A DNA stretch of 64,000 bases from Natronosalvus halobius. Lineage in GTDB: Archaea > Halobacteriota > Halobacteria > Halobacteriales > Natrialbaceae. Below, piece by piece: positions 51,852 through 61,434 of the stretch. The notes under the pieces were generated by a model that searched no databases, was not told the DNA's origin, and saw only the letters and a list, made by a program, of their open reading frames with translations. A program made the translations under genes and the position numbers. The stretch's first letter is position 1. The number at the start of each line of letters is the position of its first letter. The stretch is taken from positions 1,240,001 through 1,304,000 of the forward strand of contig NZ_CP099997.1 in NCBI RefSeq assembly GCF_024138145.1, in the 5' to 3' direction.

Positions 51852-52250
51852 TCAGGCGTCCCGTTCACTGCACAGCAAGACGGACCGGTTCGTGTTGAGA
51901 AACACGCCCTGAGCCACGCTGCCGAACAGCGCCTTTCCTGCCGGCGACCGTTTTCGACCGGCGATCGTAATGACGTCCGCCTCGTGTTCGTCCGCGGCGT
52001 CGAGAATTTCGTCGACGGGATTCCCACTTCGGCCCTCGACCCCGACATCGAACCCAGCGGCCTCGAGCACCGCCTTCGCTCGACGGACAGCACCGAGCTG
52101 TGTGACGGACGCCCCTTCGGGGTTATCGGTGAAGATGTGGACGACTCGCACTCGCGTCGACGCTGACTCCAGTTCAAGGCCGACGATGGACTCTGCCTGT
52201 GCGACTGCCCGGTCCTCGTCTCGATCGACTGCCAGTAGGATCGTGGACAT
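51852..52250 (-). CDS. UspA family universal stress protein
   Basis: Protein of 132 residues with the UspA fold: first strand with STILLAVDRDEDRAVAQAES, helix SVTQLGAVRRAKAVLEAAGF, DADEHEADVITIAGRKRSP, and the C-terminal ATP-binding-type loop G-x-A-LFGSVAQGVFLNTNRSV. The loop reads GKALFGSVAQGV, close to the ATP-binding G2xG9xS/T type. The ATG at 52250 is chosen (MSTILLAVDRDED). TATA-like CTATTTG about 32 nt upstream. Confidence 0.92.
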   Translation of the reverse strand: MSTILLAVDRDEDRAVAQAESIVGLELESASTRVRVVHIFTDNPEGASVTQLGAVRRAKAVLEAAGFDVGVEGRSGNPVDEILDAADEHEADVITIAGRKRSPAGKALFGSVAQGVFLNTNRSVLLCSERDA

Positions 52251-54132
52251 AGGTAGACAGTCACGATCCGACGACAAATAGGTACGGCCGAACGGTATCT
52301 GTCCGGAACACGATCCGTTCGCCACCCGGACGAAACGTGCTGGAACGACCGACTCCGGGTATCGCGGTAGCCACGACGTCCGGCGATAGTTCCGGCGATA
52401 CTCGAGCTATCAGCTTCCTTCTCACCAGGCCAAATTCAATATACCATTATGGAGTTTATGAGTTGTACCTCAGTCTTCGATTAGACAGGAATTACTGATG
52501 ATTTGTCAAGATGAGCTCACTATTCCCACCAGCCCGCCCCAATTTCACCGGGGTTGAGGGACGGTTTCGAGGCGACCGAACGTCGGTGTATTCCCAACCC
52601 GCCGGGCGGGCTGAGGCGGCAAACTGCCCGAAACAACCAGGACGAGCAGCGATCGAGAGTCGGGACCGGACGAGACAATTTCGTTCCCCTCGATATTCAC
52701 GCTTGCCGTTCTAGGAAGTACATCGACCACTTCTGTCGCCAGTTCCCAAGCCAGCGCGAGATGAATCGTGCGTCATCAACGGACGAAACCGCCTGTAGCT
52801 GGACGCGCCACACCACCAGGACCAATCGGGCCCGTTGGGCCGCACCGTGTCATCGAACACCTTCACGGGCCGCGTGAGCGGTTCTCTGACCCAGAGAGCG
52901 TTCCGAGACCGATCCACCCGAAGCGGCTTCTCCACCCCGTGCACTAACGTCCACACGCGCTGGTACGGAACCCAAAGGCAGGTTCGAGCGCCTCGAGGTG
53001 AACTGGCCCGGTCGAAGGACCCTCTCGATACCAAAGACGTACTAATTCCACCAGCAAAACGATCAAATCTGGCCGCAACTGGGCGCACTCCTCGAGGGGT
53101 TTCGCTGTGGTCAAGAGCAAGTGTAGCGGCTGTAGCGAAAGCGAATGTTGAGAGACAGCGACACGATCAACCAGTACTTCCAGGAGAGTGATTGAACCCG
53201 TTACCCAATACGGGGTGAATCCCCATCTCAGACGGTCGCAATTGTTGCTCCGGCCAAACGGAGGCTCCTCGACATCGATACATCGTTGTCTGAGCTACCC
53301 TGGTGTCGTAATCGATTCCAGACGACGCCACCCGTTGATCGAACGTCCCCTCCGCCTCTTCGCTACATTTCCCGACGAAAGCCCTCTCGAAGAACGTCAA
53401 CCGAGCCTTCGTCCTGGAGAACAGGTCGTTTTCGATCTCCAGGCGTGCTGGAACGACAGTGTCCTAATTGCGACACGCAATCCGAATCCGTGGGTTCCGT
53501 TCCGTCTTCTCTCAGACGCTCGAGTCCGCTCGGCAGATGGACGCACCCTCTCGATAGCGGAGTGATGTGCGAACACGGCCAGCTTGCGGTATGTCCGACC
53601 CACGACCGCTCGTCTCTCGACTTTGAACAAGCGACCTGGCCCTCTATTGCTCGTTGTCGAAGATGGATACATCACGACTTCGGACGGACACGTTCATCGA
53701 CGCGCCTCGACCCGGGTCTGAACGACCTTCGACCACCGTTCGACCACACCTCCTGGAGCGGACTCCGCCACCGGTCATCATCGGCTGGATCGACGCCACA
53801 CTATTTATCAGAATATGTAGAATTCCCCGCTCCGGATAATTAGAGATTCGGGACACAATCGACTCGGACTCGGTAGTGAAGCACCCCGGTTCAGTTTCGT
53901 CATGGACGACTTACCAGGCTAGCCTTCGTATGCTGCAGCAATTCGTTGAATTCTAATCTTGATCAACATACTCATTCTGACCAATCTCTAATCCCAAACT
54001 ACAGCATATGCTATCCGCAAATATAGAATTGCATACTCATAGTTAGGTATAATCCAGGCATCCATGTTTAGATAAGGTCTCTTATCTCGAGTAATAGCTA
54101 GATTGATTATCCTCGAGTACGGACCGTCTTCC
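52251..54132. other. Gene-poor 1.9-kb region before recombinase pair
   Basis: No protein gene that I can support. Open frames of 60-190 codons exist (for example 53188-53565 plus, 52711-53088 minus), but none shows a family motif and they overlap on both strands. AT content rises at about 52400-52510 and strongly at 53930-54120, unlike the rest of the window. A 10-bp inverted repeat (CAGCCCGCCC at 52530-52539 with its complement at 52604-52613) is present. The whole looks like decayed or imported DNA next to a tyrosine recombinase. I see no intact transposase or tRNA. Confidence 0.55.
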
Positions 54133-54525
54133 ATGAGTGACGATCCGGATTCGGAGACCGTCGTCGTCAGAACGTACGTCCCTAGATACCAGAAAGAAAA
54201 CTGGGCCACCCACGCTGACGAACTCGACATGAGTCAGAGCGAGTATGTAAGAAGTATGGTACAATCCGGTCGGAAGGGGTTCGAATCGTTAACAGCGGAG
54301 ACCCCTTCTCCGGACGCTACCCCTGGGGGTAGCGGTCTCGAAACACAGGTCCTCGACTTACTTCGTTCCGGGACCTATTCGTGGGAAGAATTGCTCGATG
54401 CAGTGAGCGACGACATCGAGTCTCAGCTCGACGAGACGCTCGAGCGCCTCCAGGCGACGAACCGGGTTCGATACAGCGGCCGCCACGGCGGATACACCCT
54501 GAGCAGTGATACCGATGGCAACTGA
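54133..54525 (+). CDS. DUF5805-type small RHH-like protein
   Basis: Protein of 130 residues. The N-terminal half (TVVVRTYVPRYQKENWATHA, DELDMSQSEYVRSMVQSGRK) has ribbon-helix-helix character. The C-terminal half looks like a winged-helix unit (LLRSGTYSWEELLDAVSDDI; ETLERLQATNRVRYSGRHGG). I recall the haloarchaeal family as DUF5805, whose gene regularly precedes a tyrosine recombinase. Here it overlaps the recombinase gene by 11 nt, so the two proteins are coupled. Its upstream region is AT-rich. It may bind DNA at the recombination site or regulate the pair. Confidence 0.85.
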   Translation: MSDDPDSETVVVRTYVPRYQKENWATHADELDMSQSEYVRSMVQSGRKGFESLTAETPSPDATPGGSGLETQVLDLLRSGTYSWEELLDAVSDDIESQLDETLERLQATNRVRYSGRHGGYTLSSDTDGN

Positions 54526-55555
54526 CCGAGCGAGCGAGCCAGCCACGATCGAGGAGCCAGTTTCCTACTTCCTCGAGGAGCAACGCTATCACGGCAAGAG
54601 CGAGCGGACGGTCGAGGCCTACGAACGCGTTCTCGGGCAGTTCGAGACGTTCGTCGAAGACGAGAGCGGCGTTACGCCTGCGAACGCGACTCGCCGGGAG
54701 TGTATGGCCTGGGTACACTCCCTGCGAGGCCACCTCGAGCCGAGTACGATCGCCACCTACGCCTCCTACGTCCACCGATTTTACGACTACATGACCCGCG
54801 TCGAGGCCTTCGAGGGGAATCCGATGTCGCTGGTCGTCGAAGAGATGAACGAATCGATCGACACGAACCCGACCAGACGTGAGATCTCGATCCCCGAAAT
54901 GCGATCGTTCGTCGGAGACCTCGCTCATCCCCTCGAGCGCGCCGTGGTCGTCACCCTCCTCAAGACGGGAATGCGTGTCGGCGAGCTCTGTAACCTGGAT
55001 CTACGCGATCTGCACGCTAATTTCGAGGCGGTCGACCTCGAGTGGACGCCACGAGTTCAACTCGAGGCCCGTCCTGACTCGCTGTACGTCGACGAGAAAC
55101 CGATACGCGGCGCGGTCGTCAACGGAGAGGAACGGACGGCATCGAACAAGCGCAAGCGCGGAACCGTGATTCCAGTCGATTCGGAGCTACAGGCGGTTCT
55201 CGCCGAGTGGTTGGCGATTCGACCAGACGCGCGGTCGACGGCCGAACCGCTCTTCCTCGACACCGGCGACAGCTGGGGCCAGCGCCTCGAGCCCTCGGAC
55301 GTGCGCTATATTGTCGAGGAACGTGCTCGAGCGCGGGGCTGGTATCGAACGGGCGGCGGTGCGAGCGAGAACGTGACGCCCCACTACTTCCGGCACTTTT
55401 TCACGACCCATCTCCGCGATCGGACGGGTGATCGCGGGGTCGTCAAGTACTTGCGGGGGGACGTCGCGAGTGACGTGATCGACACGTACACCCACGATTG
55501 GGGTGATCAGGTTCGAACGGTGTATGAAGCGAACATCTACTCGCTGGGGGTCTGA
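54515..55555 (+). CDS. Tyrosine recombinase (XerC/D-like integrase)
   Basis: Site-specific recombinase of 346 residues. The N-terminal SAM-like DNA-binding domain (about 12-100, RYHGKSERTVEAYERVLGQF) precedes the catalytic domain with Arg in TGMRVGEL (about 158), HYFRHFF (HxxR, about 290) and the nucleophilic Tyr in VIDTYTHDW (about 330). The ATG at 54515 overlaps the DUF5805 gene. It resembles haloarchaeal XerA-like enzymes more than phage integrases, and no att site or tRNA is visible. A chromosome-resolution role or a remnant of an integrated element are both possible. Confidence 0.9.
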   Translation: MATDRASEPATIEEPVSYFLEEQRYHGKSERTVEAYERVLGQFETFVEDESGVTPANATRRECMAWVHSLRGHLEPSTIATYASYVHRFYDYMTRVEAFEGNPMSLVVEEMNESIDTNPTRREISIPEMRSFVGDLAHPLERAVVVTLLKTGMRVGELCNLDLRDLHANFEAVDLEWTPRVQLEARPDSLYVDEKPIRGAVVNGEERTASNKRKRGTVIPVDSELQAVLAEWLAIRPDARSTAEPLFLDTGDSWGQRLEPSDVRYIVEERARARGWYRTGGGASENVTPHYFRHFFTTHLRDRTGDRGVVKYLRGDVASDVIDTYTHDWGDQVRTVYEANIYSLGV

Positions 55556-55677
55556 ACGAGCGATTTGCGGAGTTTCGAGTTATGAATCGAACCATAGCTG
55601 TTGGGTTATTGTCCATACTGCCCGGCCCACAACAGACAGATAAATCGTATCCTGCTATATTGAACTCGGGCCGAATT

Positions 55678-57063
55678 TTACCGTTCGGTGACCCCCCGTT
55701 CCACGACGAGGGCCCGAAGATCGTTGACGTTCGTTCCGGTCGCTCCCGTCCGAATCAGCGCGTTCGCCGACCCGAGCGCCGGATAGGCGTCGTTTCGCTC
55801 GAGCGCTCGTCGCGCCTTCAGCGGATCGAGTGATCCATCGCGGCTGACGGTTCGCTGGTCGGCGATGGCTCCCGCTGCGTCCGTCGCACCGTCGATACCA
55901 TCGGTGTCGACGCTGGCGACGACCGCCGGGACCGCGAGTTCGAGCGCCCCACCGAGGACGAACTCCTGGTTCGGGCCGCCTCGTCCGTGATTGTCTACGA
56001 GCGTGACAGTGGTTTCCCCGCCCGAGAGGACGACAGCCGGTGGCTCGACTGGCGTCCCCGTGCGGGCAATTTCCTCGGCAATGGCGACCTGTGTTTTCGC
56101 GGCCTCGCGTGCTTCGCCTCGGACGGACGAAGAGAGTACAAGCGGCGCGTAGCCGCGGTCGGCGGCGACCTCCTGGGCGGCTTCGAGTGCCGTGTTCGCA
56201 TTGGCGACGACGTGGCAGTCGATGTCGTCGAACACCGCATCGTCGCCGGTCGGCGTCTCTCGTTCGTTGCCGTCGGCCCCGCGTCGGAGGTGCTCGAGGA
56301 TCGGTTCCGGAGCGTCGATTCCGTAGCGATCGAGCACGTCGAGCGCGTCCGCGAAGGTCGTCGAGTCGGGCGAGAGCGGCCCGCTGGCAATCACGCTTGG
56401 ATCGTCTCCGGCGACGTCACTGACGAGCAACCCGACGACGGTCGCAGGAGCCGCGGCGCAGGCGAGATTCCCGCCCTTGAGCCTCGAGAGGTGTTTGCGG
56501 ACGGCGTTGATCTCGTCGATGGATGCGCCGCTCGCGAGCAGTGCCTCGGTAGTCTTTCGGAGGGCCTCGAGCGAGAGACCGTTCGCCGGGGCTGGAAGAA
56601 GGGAGCTACCGCCCCCGGTGAGACAGCCAAGGACGAGGTCGTCCGGGCCGGCGTCCGCGGCCCGTTCGAGGACTGTGTTCGCCCCTTCGACCCCGCGTTC
56701 GGAAGGGACGGGGTGATCGCCGGGTAGCACGTCGATACAGTCTGTCTCGACGGGGTCGTCGGTGACCACGACGCCGCCGTCGATCCGATCCCCCAGCAGG
56801 GATTCGAGCGCCGCGGCCACGTGTCCCGCCGCGTTTCCGCCGCCGAGAACGACTATGTCGTCGAACGCCTCGAGGTCGTAGGTCCTCGAGGGGCCGGTGA
56901 CAGGACTGACGGTGAGGTGCTCGTCGTCGAGTGCGAGTGCGTCGGAGACGACCCGTCGCGGGTGGGCCGCGTCGATACCCGCGACCAGACAGTCCAGGGC
57001 GACCGCTCGCGACTTGCTCGAGGCGAGTGCGTCGTAGTCCTCGATGGAAACGTGTGCGGTCAT
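55678..57063 (-). CDS. Glycerate 2-kinase (DUF4147/MOFRL)
   Basis: Two-domain enzyme of 461 residues forming 2-phosphoglycerate from glycerate, as in the semiphosphorylative Entner-Doudoroff branch or serine/glycine use. The N-terminal GCKII domain contains VVLGGGNAAGHVA (about 71-83), GDHPVPSERGVE and CLTGGGSSLLPAP. KHLSRLKGGNLA holds the active-site Lys. The C-terminal MOFRL domain contains VVLSGGETTVTL, GGPNQEFVLGGA and SVDTDGIDGATDAAGA. It is complete and monocistronic. The ATG is at 57063. Confidence 0.95.
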   Translation of the reverse strand: MTAHVSIEDYDALASSKSRAVALDCLVAGIDAAHPRRVVSDALALDDEHLTVSPVTGPSRTYDLEAFDDIVVLGGGNAAGHVAAALESLLGDRIDGGVVVTDDPVETDCIDVLPGDHPVPSERGVEGANTVLERAADAGPDDLVLGCLTGGGSSLLPAPANGLSLEALRKTTEALLASGASIDEINAVRKHLSRLKGGNLACAAAPATVVGLLVSDVAGDDPSVIASGPLSPDSTTFADALDVLDRYGIDAPEPILEHLRRGADGNERETPTGDDAVFDDIDCHVVANANTALEAAQEVAADRGYAPLVLSSSVRGEAREAAKTQVAIAEEIARTGTPVEPPAVVLSGGETTVTLVDNHGRGGPNQEFVLGGALELAVPAVVASVDTDGIDGATDAAGAIADQRTVSRDGSLDPLKARRALERNDAYPALGSANALIRTGATGTNVNDLRALVVERGVTER

Positions 57064-57333
57064 CCCGAAAGCTGTCTCTCGAGTCGCTGTCGCAACGAAC
57101 CCTGCCTCTCGAGTTTCCGTCGCAATTCAGTCGTCGTGTGTCCGTGCATACGGGACGTGTTCGACACACTCGCCTAAAGTGTTGAACGTCGAGCCACCGT
57201 CGTGCACCGTTCTACTCGCGAACGCGCGTACTCCCTCGAATTCTCCCCTGAGTTGATGCTATACTATCTATAGCTAATAGAACTGAACTCGGTTGATCAG
57301 CGGGTCGGCGTACGCGTCGCCGTCGGAACCAGC

Positions 57334-58278
57334 TCATAACGCCGACCGGATCCGGTCGGTGAGCTTCTCCATCGCCTCGGCCGATCGCTCGACCTCATCG
57401 GCCAGGCTCAACGCGCCGTGGGGTAACGACGGGTAATGGTGATGAGTCGTCGCCACGCCCGCACCCTGGAGTGCCCCGGCGTAGGCGATTCCCTCGTCAC
57501 GAAGTGGGTCGTGACCGCAGGTGACGACGGTGGCCGGTGGAAGTCCTTCGAGTGAGGGAGCCCGCAGGACCGACGCGTAGGGGTTCGCACCGTCGACCGG
57601 GTGGCGGAGGTACTGATCCCAGAACCAGCGCATGTCCGCGCGGGTGAGCAGGGGGCCGTCCCCGTTCTCCGTGTACGACGGCGTGTCGAACGCGTGGTCG
57701 GTGATCGGATAGCAGAGCACCTGCTGGGCCAGCACGTCGGCTCCTTCCCGAGCGTCCCACCGGGCGACCGCGGCTGCGAGGTTGGCCCCCGCGCTCGAGC
57801 CACAGACCCCGATTCGACCTGAGTCGCCACCGACGGCTTCCACGTGCTCGCCGACCCACTTGAGGGCGGCGACCGCGTCCTCGAGCGGGGCCGGAAACGG
57901 GTGTTCGGGGGCGAGACGGTAGTCGACCGAGACGACCAGCGACCCCGTCTCTGCGGCGAACGCCCGACAGAGGTCGTCGGCGGAGTCGAGCGTGCCGAGC
58001 GTCCACCCACCGCCGTGGTAGAAGACGAGTACCGGGAGGTCGTGAGCCTCGAGCGGGCGGTAGACGCGAATCGGAATCTCGCTCCCGTCGTCGGGTCCAG
58101 GAATCGCGGTGTCTGTCACCTCGGGGAGTGCTATCGTCGGCTCGCCGCCGAAGACGTCGTCCTCGAGTCGCCGGGCTGCCTCCACCGAGAGGGCGTTCCA
58201 CGGCGGAAGCGTTCGATAGGTCGGCTCCTCGAGTAGGCTCGCAACCTCCGGATTCAGGTCGGTCCGTCGTGTGTCCAT
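57334..58278 (-). CDS. Alpha/beta hydrolase, hormone-sensitive lipase family
   Basis: Esterase-type protein of 314 residues. The oxyanion-hole HGGGW is at about 90-94 (VLVFYHGGGWTLGT), and the nucleophile Ser lies in GVCGSSAGANLAAAVARW (GSSAG). Asp in CGHDPLRDEG and His in HYPSLPHGALSL complete the triad. A conserved SVDYRLAPEHPFPA segment assigns it to the HSL family. Substrates are short-chain esters in relatives. The ATG at 58278 is used (MDTRRTDLNPEVASLL). It is divergent from kynureninase with 55 nt between starts. Confidence 0.93.
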   Translation of the reverse strand: MDTRRTDLNPEVASLLEEPTYRTLPPWNALSVEAARRLEDDVFGGEPTIALPEVTDTAIPGPDDGSEIPIRVYRPLEAHDLPVLVFYHGGGWTLGTLDSADDLCRAFAAETGSLVVSVDYRLAPEHPFPAPLEDAVAALKWVGEHVEAVGGDSGRIGVCGSSAGANLAAAVARWDAREGADVLAQQVLCYPITDHAFDTPSYTENGDGPLLTRADMRWFWDQYLRHPVDGANPYASVLRAPSLEGLPPATVVTCGHDPLRDEGIAYAGALQGAGVATTHHHYPSLPHGALSLADEVERSAEAMEKLTDRIRSAL

Positions 58279-58333
58279 GACGGGCCCTTGCCGCGGCACA
58301 AAGATGAATGGGGGTGGCCGCGAAGGTGGGTGT

Positions 58334-59638
58334 ATGAGCGACCCCGAGGACGGAGCCGGATCGGATAGCGACGGGGAGTTCGACGCCAGCGAATCGAGGG
58401 CCCGCGAACTCGACGCGAGCGATCCGCTCGCGGGCTTTCGCGACCGTTTCGACGTACCTGACATCTGCTACCTGGACGGCAACTCGCTCGGTCCGGCGAG
58501 CGACGAGGCCGTCGCCGCCCTCGAGCACGTCGTCGAGGAGTGGCGCACCCTCGGAGTGCGTGGCTGGACCGAGGGTGACCCACCCTGGTTCTGGTACGGC
58601 GAGCGCCTCGGGGACCGACTGACACCGATGGTCGGCGCGAAGTCCGACGAGGTCGTCATCGGTAACTCCACGACGGTCAACATCCACACGCTGATCGGGA
58701 CCTTCCTGAAGGCGGCCGACGGCGACACCGTCGTGGTCAACGAACTCGACTTTCCGACCGACCACTACGCCATCACCTCCCAGCTTCGAGCGCGCGGACT
58801 GGACCCCGACGAGCACCTCGTTCGCGTCGAGAGCGAGGACGGCCGAACCATCGAGGAAGACGCGATCCGGGAGGTCGTCGACGACGAAACGGCGATCCTG
58901 TTCTTCCCCTCGGTGCTCTACCGGAGCGGCCAGTTGTTCGACCTCGAGGCACTCACCGAGATCGCCCACGAGCACGACGCGTTCGCGGGATTCGACCTCG
59001 CCCACTCGATCGGCGCAATGGCCCACGACCTCTCAGGAATCGGCGCGGACTTCGCCGTCTGGTGTCACTACAAGTACTGCAACGCCGGCCCCGGCGCTGT
59101 CGCCGGCCTCTACGTCAATGAACGCCACTTTGGGACGCGTCCTGGACTCGCTGGCTGGTGGGGTCACGAGAAGGAGACACAGTTCAACCTGAACCTCGAG
59201 TACACGCCCGCCCGCTCGGCCGGTGCCTGGCAGATCGGGACGATTCCGATCTTTTCGGCCGCGCCGCTCGACGGCGCGCTGTCGGTCCTGGAGGAGGCCG
59301 GACTCGAAGCAATCAGACGGAAGTCGGTCGCGCTCACCGAGTACCTCGTCGAACTCACCGACGAGCGCCTGAGCGAGTACGGCGTGGACGTCGGGACTCC
59401 TCGCGATGCCGACCGCCGCGGCGGCCACGTCGCTCTCGAGCACGACCAGGCCTACGCGCTCGGCGCGGTTCTCCGGGAACGCGGCTACGTCGTCGACGTT
59501 CGCCCGCCGAATGTCGTCCGGGTCTGTCCCGCACCCCTGTATCTGGGCTATCACGACGTCTGGGCCTTCGTGGACGTCCTGGACACGTTGTTCGACGAGG
59601 ATTCGCTCGACGCGGTCGACCCCGATGCCGTAACCTGA
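58334..59638 (+). CDS. kynU: Kynureninase
   Basis: PLP enzyme of 434 residues that cleaves kynurenine to anthranilate and alanine. The family motif is DGNSLGPASDEA, then WTEGDPPWFWYGERLGD with the substrate Trp/His region. NSTTVNIHTLIGTF gives the phosphate site, GFDLAHSIGAMAHDL holds the ring-stacking Asp, and the Schiff-base Lys is K247 in CHYKYCNAGPG. The ATG at 58334 follows a short acidic tail (EDGAGSDSDGEF). Tryptophan dioxygenase and formamidase are not in this window; the adjacent hydrolase at 57334 could be a formamidase-like esterase, but that is only a neighbour's suggestion. Confidence 0.95.
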   Translation: MSDPEDGAGSDSDGEFDASESRARELDASDPLAGFRDRFDVPDICYLDGNSLGPASDEAVAALEHVVEEWRTLGVRGWTEGDPPWFWYGERLGDRLTPMVGAKSDEVVIGNSTTVNIHTLIGTFLKAADGDTVVVNELDFPTDHYAITSQLRARGLDPDEHLVRVESEDGRTIEEDAIREVVDDETAILFFPSVLYRSGQLFDLEALTEIAHEHDAFAGFDLAHSIGAMAHDLSGIGADFAVWCHYKYCNAGPGAVAGLYVNERHFGTRPGLAGWWGHEKETQFNLNLEYTPARSAGAWQIGTIPIFSAAPLDGALSVLEEAGLEAIRRKSVALTEYLVELTDERLSEYGVDVGTPRDADRRGGHVALEHDQAYALGAVLRERGYVVDVRPPNVVRVCPAPLYLGYHDVWAFVDVLDTLFDEDSLDAVDPDAVT

Positions 59639-59676
59639 GAATCCGGCGGTCTGGAATTGTTCAGGTCCACCTCGCC

Positions 59677-61434
59677 TCAGTCGCTGGCCGATCCACTGCC
59701 CTCGCCAGACCGAACTCGTCGTTGTTCCTGTAGCCGCTGCTCGAGCGTCCACTGGACCTCGAACGCCCGCTCGGCGTCGATGTCGTGAGCCGTCGCGGGC
59801 CGTCCGAGAAGGGTCGCCGAACTGGCCGTGTCTGCCGTCACGCTCGCGAGGCGACGTCGGCGCTGGAACACCGTCTGTGCGTTCAGCACGGACTGCACCC
59901 GGTAGGCGGGAACGATCTTGGTCGACCGTCGCCAGAAGCCGGTTCGCGCGTAAAAGTACGCCTCGCCCACTCGGTAGCCGCGATTGCGCCACTTCAGGTG
60001 GGCCGCGGGTGGGACGAGGAAGAGCAGCGGCGCGAACGCGTACCAGTCGCGCACGATTTCGGTTCGGGAGGCCAGGACGTAGCCGGCGGCGAGCACCACG
60101 GTGATGACGGCGATGTACCGGACGGCGTAGCGTTCGCGGGCCCTGAGCGGCGGTCGCTCGAGCGGTGGGAAGTCAACGTCGTGTGAATCGTCGGTGGGCG
60201 CGTCTGTTGCGTCAGCGGGAGCGTCAACGGCGCCGACGGCGTCAGGGGCGCCAGGGGCGCCAGGGGTGTCAGGGGTGTCAGGGGCGTCAGGGGCGTCGAA
60301 GGCGGATCCCGTAAAATCGGCCGTCTCCGCCGCCCCGATCGTCTCGCCCATCTCGCTCGCCTCGAACGGCTCGATCGACCTGGCGAGCGCGACGACGCGA
60401 CCGACCTCAGCCAGCGGAATCGCCGATTCGGTCCCGCGGGAATCAGACTGTTCGGGACCGTAGCCGGCGGTCTCGACCGCCAGCGAAGCGTAGCCGAACC
60501 ACCGGTAGGGGACGGACTCGGTGATCGTGAGCGTCTGGACCTTCTCGAGCGGGATAGTCCCGCTGTAGCGCTGAACGAGGCCCCGTTCGTAGTAGAGTTC
60601 GTCGCCGACTCGCGTCAGTCGGAAACCGTAGTACCGCGTCAGCGTGAGGAGCGCGCTCAGAATCCAGGCCGCGAGCAGAAAGAGGAACCCCGCCCAGAGG
60701 ATAGCCACCACTCCCGTTCCTGGGAGGTCGCTCTCCAGGAGGTCGATGGGGACGAGCGTCGTCGGGTCGAACCCGCTGGCGAACGAGAGGATGAGCCCCC
60801 CGAGGAGGCTCGCGCCGGGATCGATCGTGAAGACGCTGAGGATGGCGAGTTCCTTCGGCTTGATCCGAAAGAGGGTCCGTTCGGCGTCCTGGTGTCGTTC
60901 TCCCGCGACCCCATCAGGTTCTCGAGGCGCACGGCCAGCGTCCGTGTCGACGGCCGTCGGCCCTTCGCGGTCGACGTCATCGGGTTCCGCCCCGACGCCG
61001 GCACCCGTTCGGAGACGGCGGGTGAGCGCTCGAGCCTCCGCCTCGTCGACGTACCGGAGCGTGATCTCGGTCTGGCTCCCGCCGGCCGTCTCGACGTGGA
61101 CCGCCGCGATGCCGAACAGGCGATGGAGCGCCGTCTGGCGGACGTCGACGTTCTGAACGCGGTGGAGTGGGACCTCGCGGTCGCGTCGCGAGACGACCCC
61201 CGAGACGACGTCGAAGGTGTCGTCGGCGACGGCGTACCGGAATCGCTCGTAGTAGGCGAGTTCGTAGAGGATGCCGACGAGGATCCCGCCCAGGACGAAC
61301 ACGCCGATGACGAAGAGGTTCGCCCCGGCCTCGCCTGGAGACGAGACGAGACCGACGACGAAGAAGAGAAAGCCGAGGTTGAGACTCCGCGAGAGCGAGC
61401 GGACGATCACCGACGACGGATGGAGGCGCTTCAT
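59677..61434 (-). CDS. Multi-PH-domain membrane protein (YdbT-like)
   Basis: Protein of 585 residues with paired membrane segments (about 15-55) followed by a bacterial PH domain, another membrane pair (about 215-270), a second PH unit, an Ala/Pro/Asp linker and a third membrane pair with PH unit. The PH strands carry the motif VVSRRDREVPLHRVQNVDVR (about 88-107), with relatives at about 300 (YSGTIPLEKVQTLTITES) and about 505 (STKIVPAYRVQSVLNAQTVF). It resembles the YdbT/DUF304 family. A 9-bp tandem repeat in the linker encodes (A/T)PD-type triplets. It overlaps the smaller PH gene by 4 nt and acts with it. Confidence 0.9.
   Translation of the reverse strand: MKRLHPSSVIVRSLSRSLNLGFLFFVVGLVSSPGEAGANLFVIGVFVLGGILVGILYELAYYERFRYAVADDTFDVVSGVVSRRDREVPLHRVQNVDVRQTALHRLFGIAAVHVETAGGSQTEITLRYVDEAEARALTRRLRTGAGVGAEPDDVDREGPTAVDTDAGRAPREPDGVAGERHQDAERTLFRIKPKELAILSVFTIDPGASLLGGLILSFASGFDPTTLVPIDLLESDLPGTGVVAILWAGFLFLLAAWILSALLTLTRYYGFRLTRVGDELYYERGLVQRYSGTIPLEKVQTLTITESVPYRWFGYASLAVETAGYGPEQSDSRGTESAIPLAEVGRVVALARSIEPFEASEMGETIGAAETADFTGSAFDAPDAPDTPDTPGAPGAPDAVGAVDAPADATDAPTDDSHDVDFPPLERPPLRARERYAVRYIAVITVVLAAGYVLASRTEIVRDWYAFAPLLFLVPPAAHLKWRNRGYRVGEAYFYARTGFWRRSTKIVPAYRVQSVLNAQTVFQRRRRLASVTADTASSATLLGRPATAHDIDAERAFEVQWTLEQRLQEQRRVRSGEGSGSASD
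60241..60294. repeat. 9-bp in-frame tandem repeat x6 within YdbT-like gene
   Basis: Units GTCAGGGGC, GCCAGGGGC, GCCAGGGGT, GTCAGGGGT and GTCAGGGGC twice. They encode Pro-Asp/Gly-Ala/Thr triplets in the polar linker of the membrane protein; being 9 bp they keep the frame. Confidence 0.8.

Noticed and set aside
52711-53088. Possible minus-strand gene of 125 codons
   Set aside because: Arg/Ser/Pro-rich without recognisable motif; probably a shadow or a decayed remnant.
53188-53565. Possible 125-codon gene
   Set aside because: Protein-like in parts, but no family motif, no clear promoter and competing frames on both strands; kept within the gene-poor region.
54280-54300. GGTTCGAAT resembling a tRNA T-loop
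   Set aside because: It lies inside the DUF5805 coding sequence and no cloverleaf can be formed around it.
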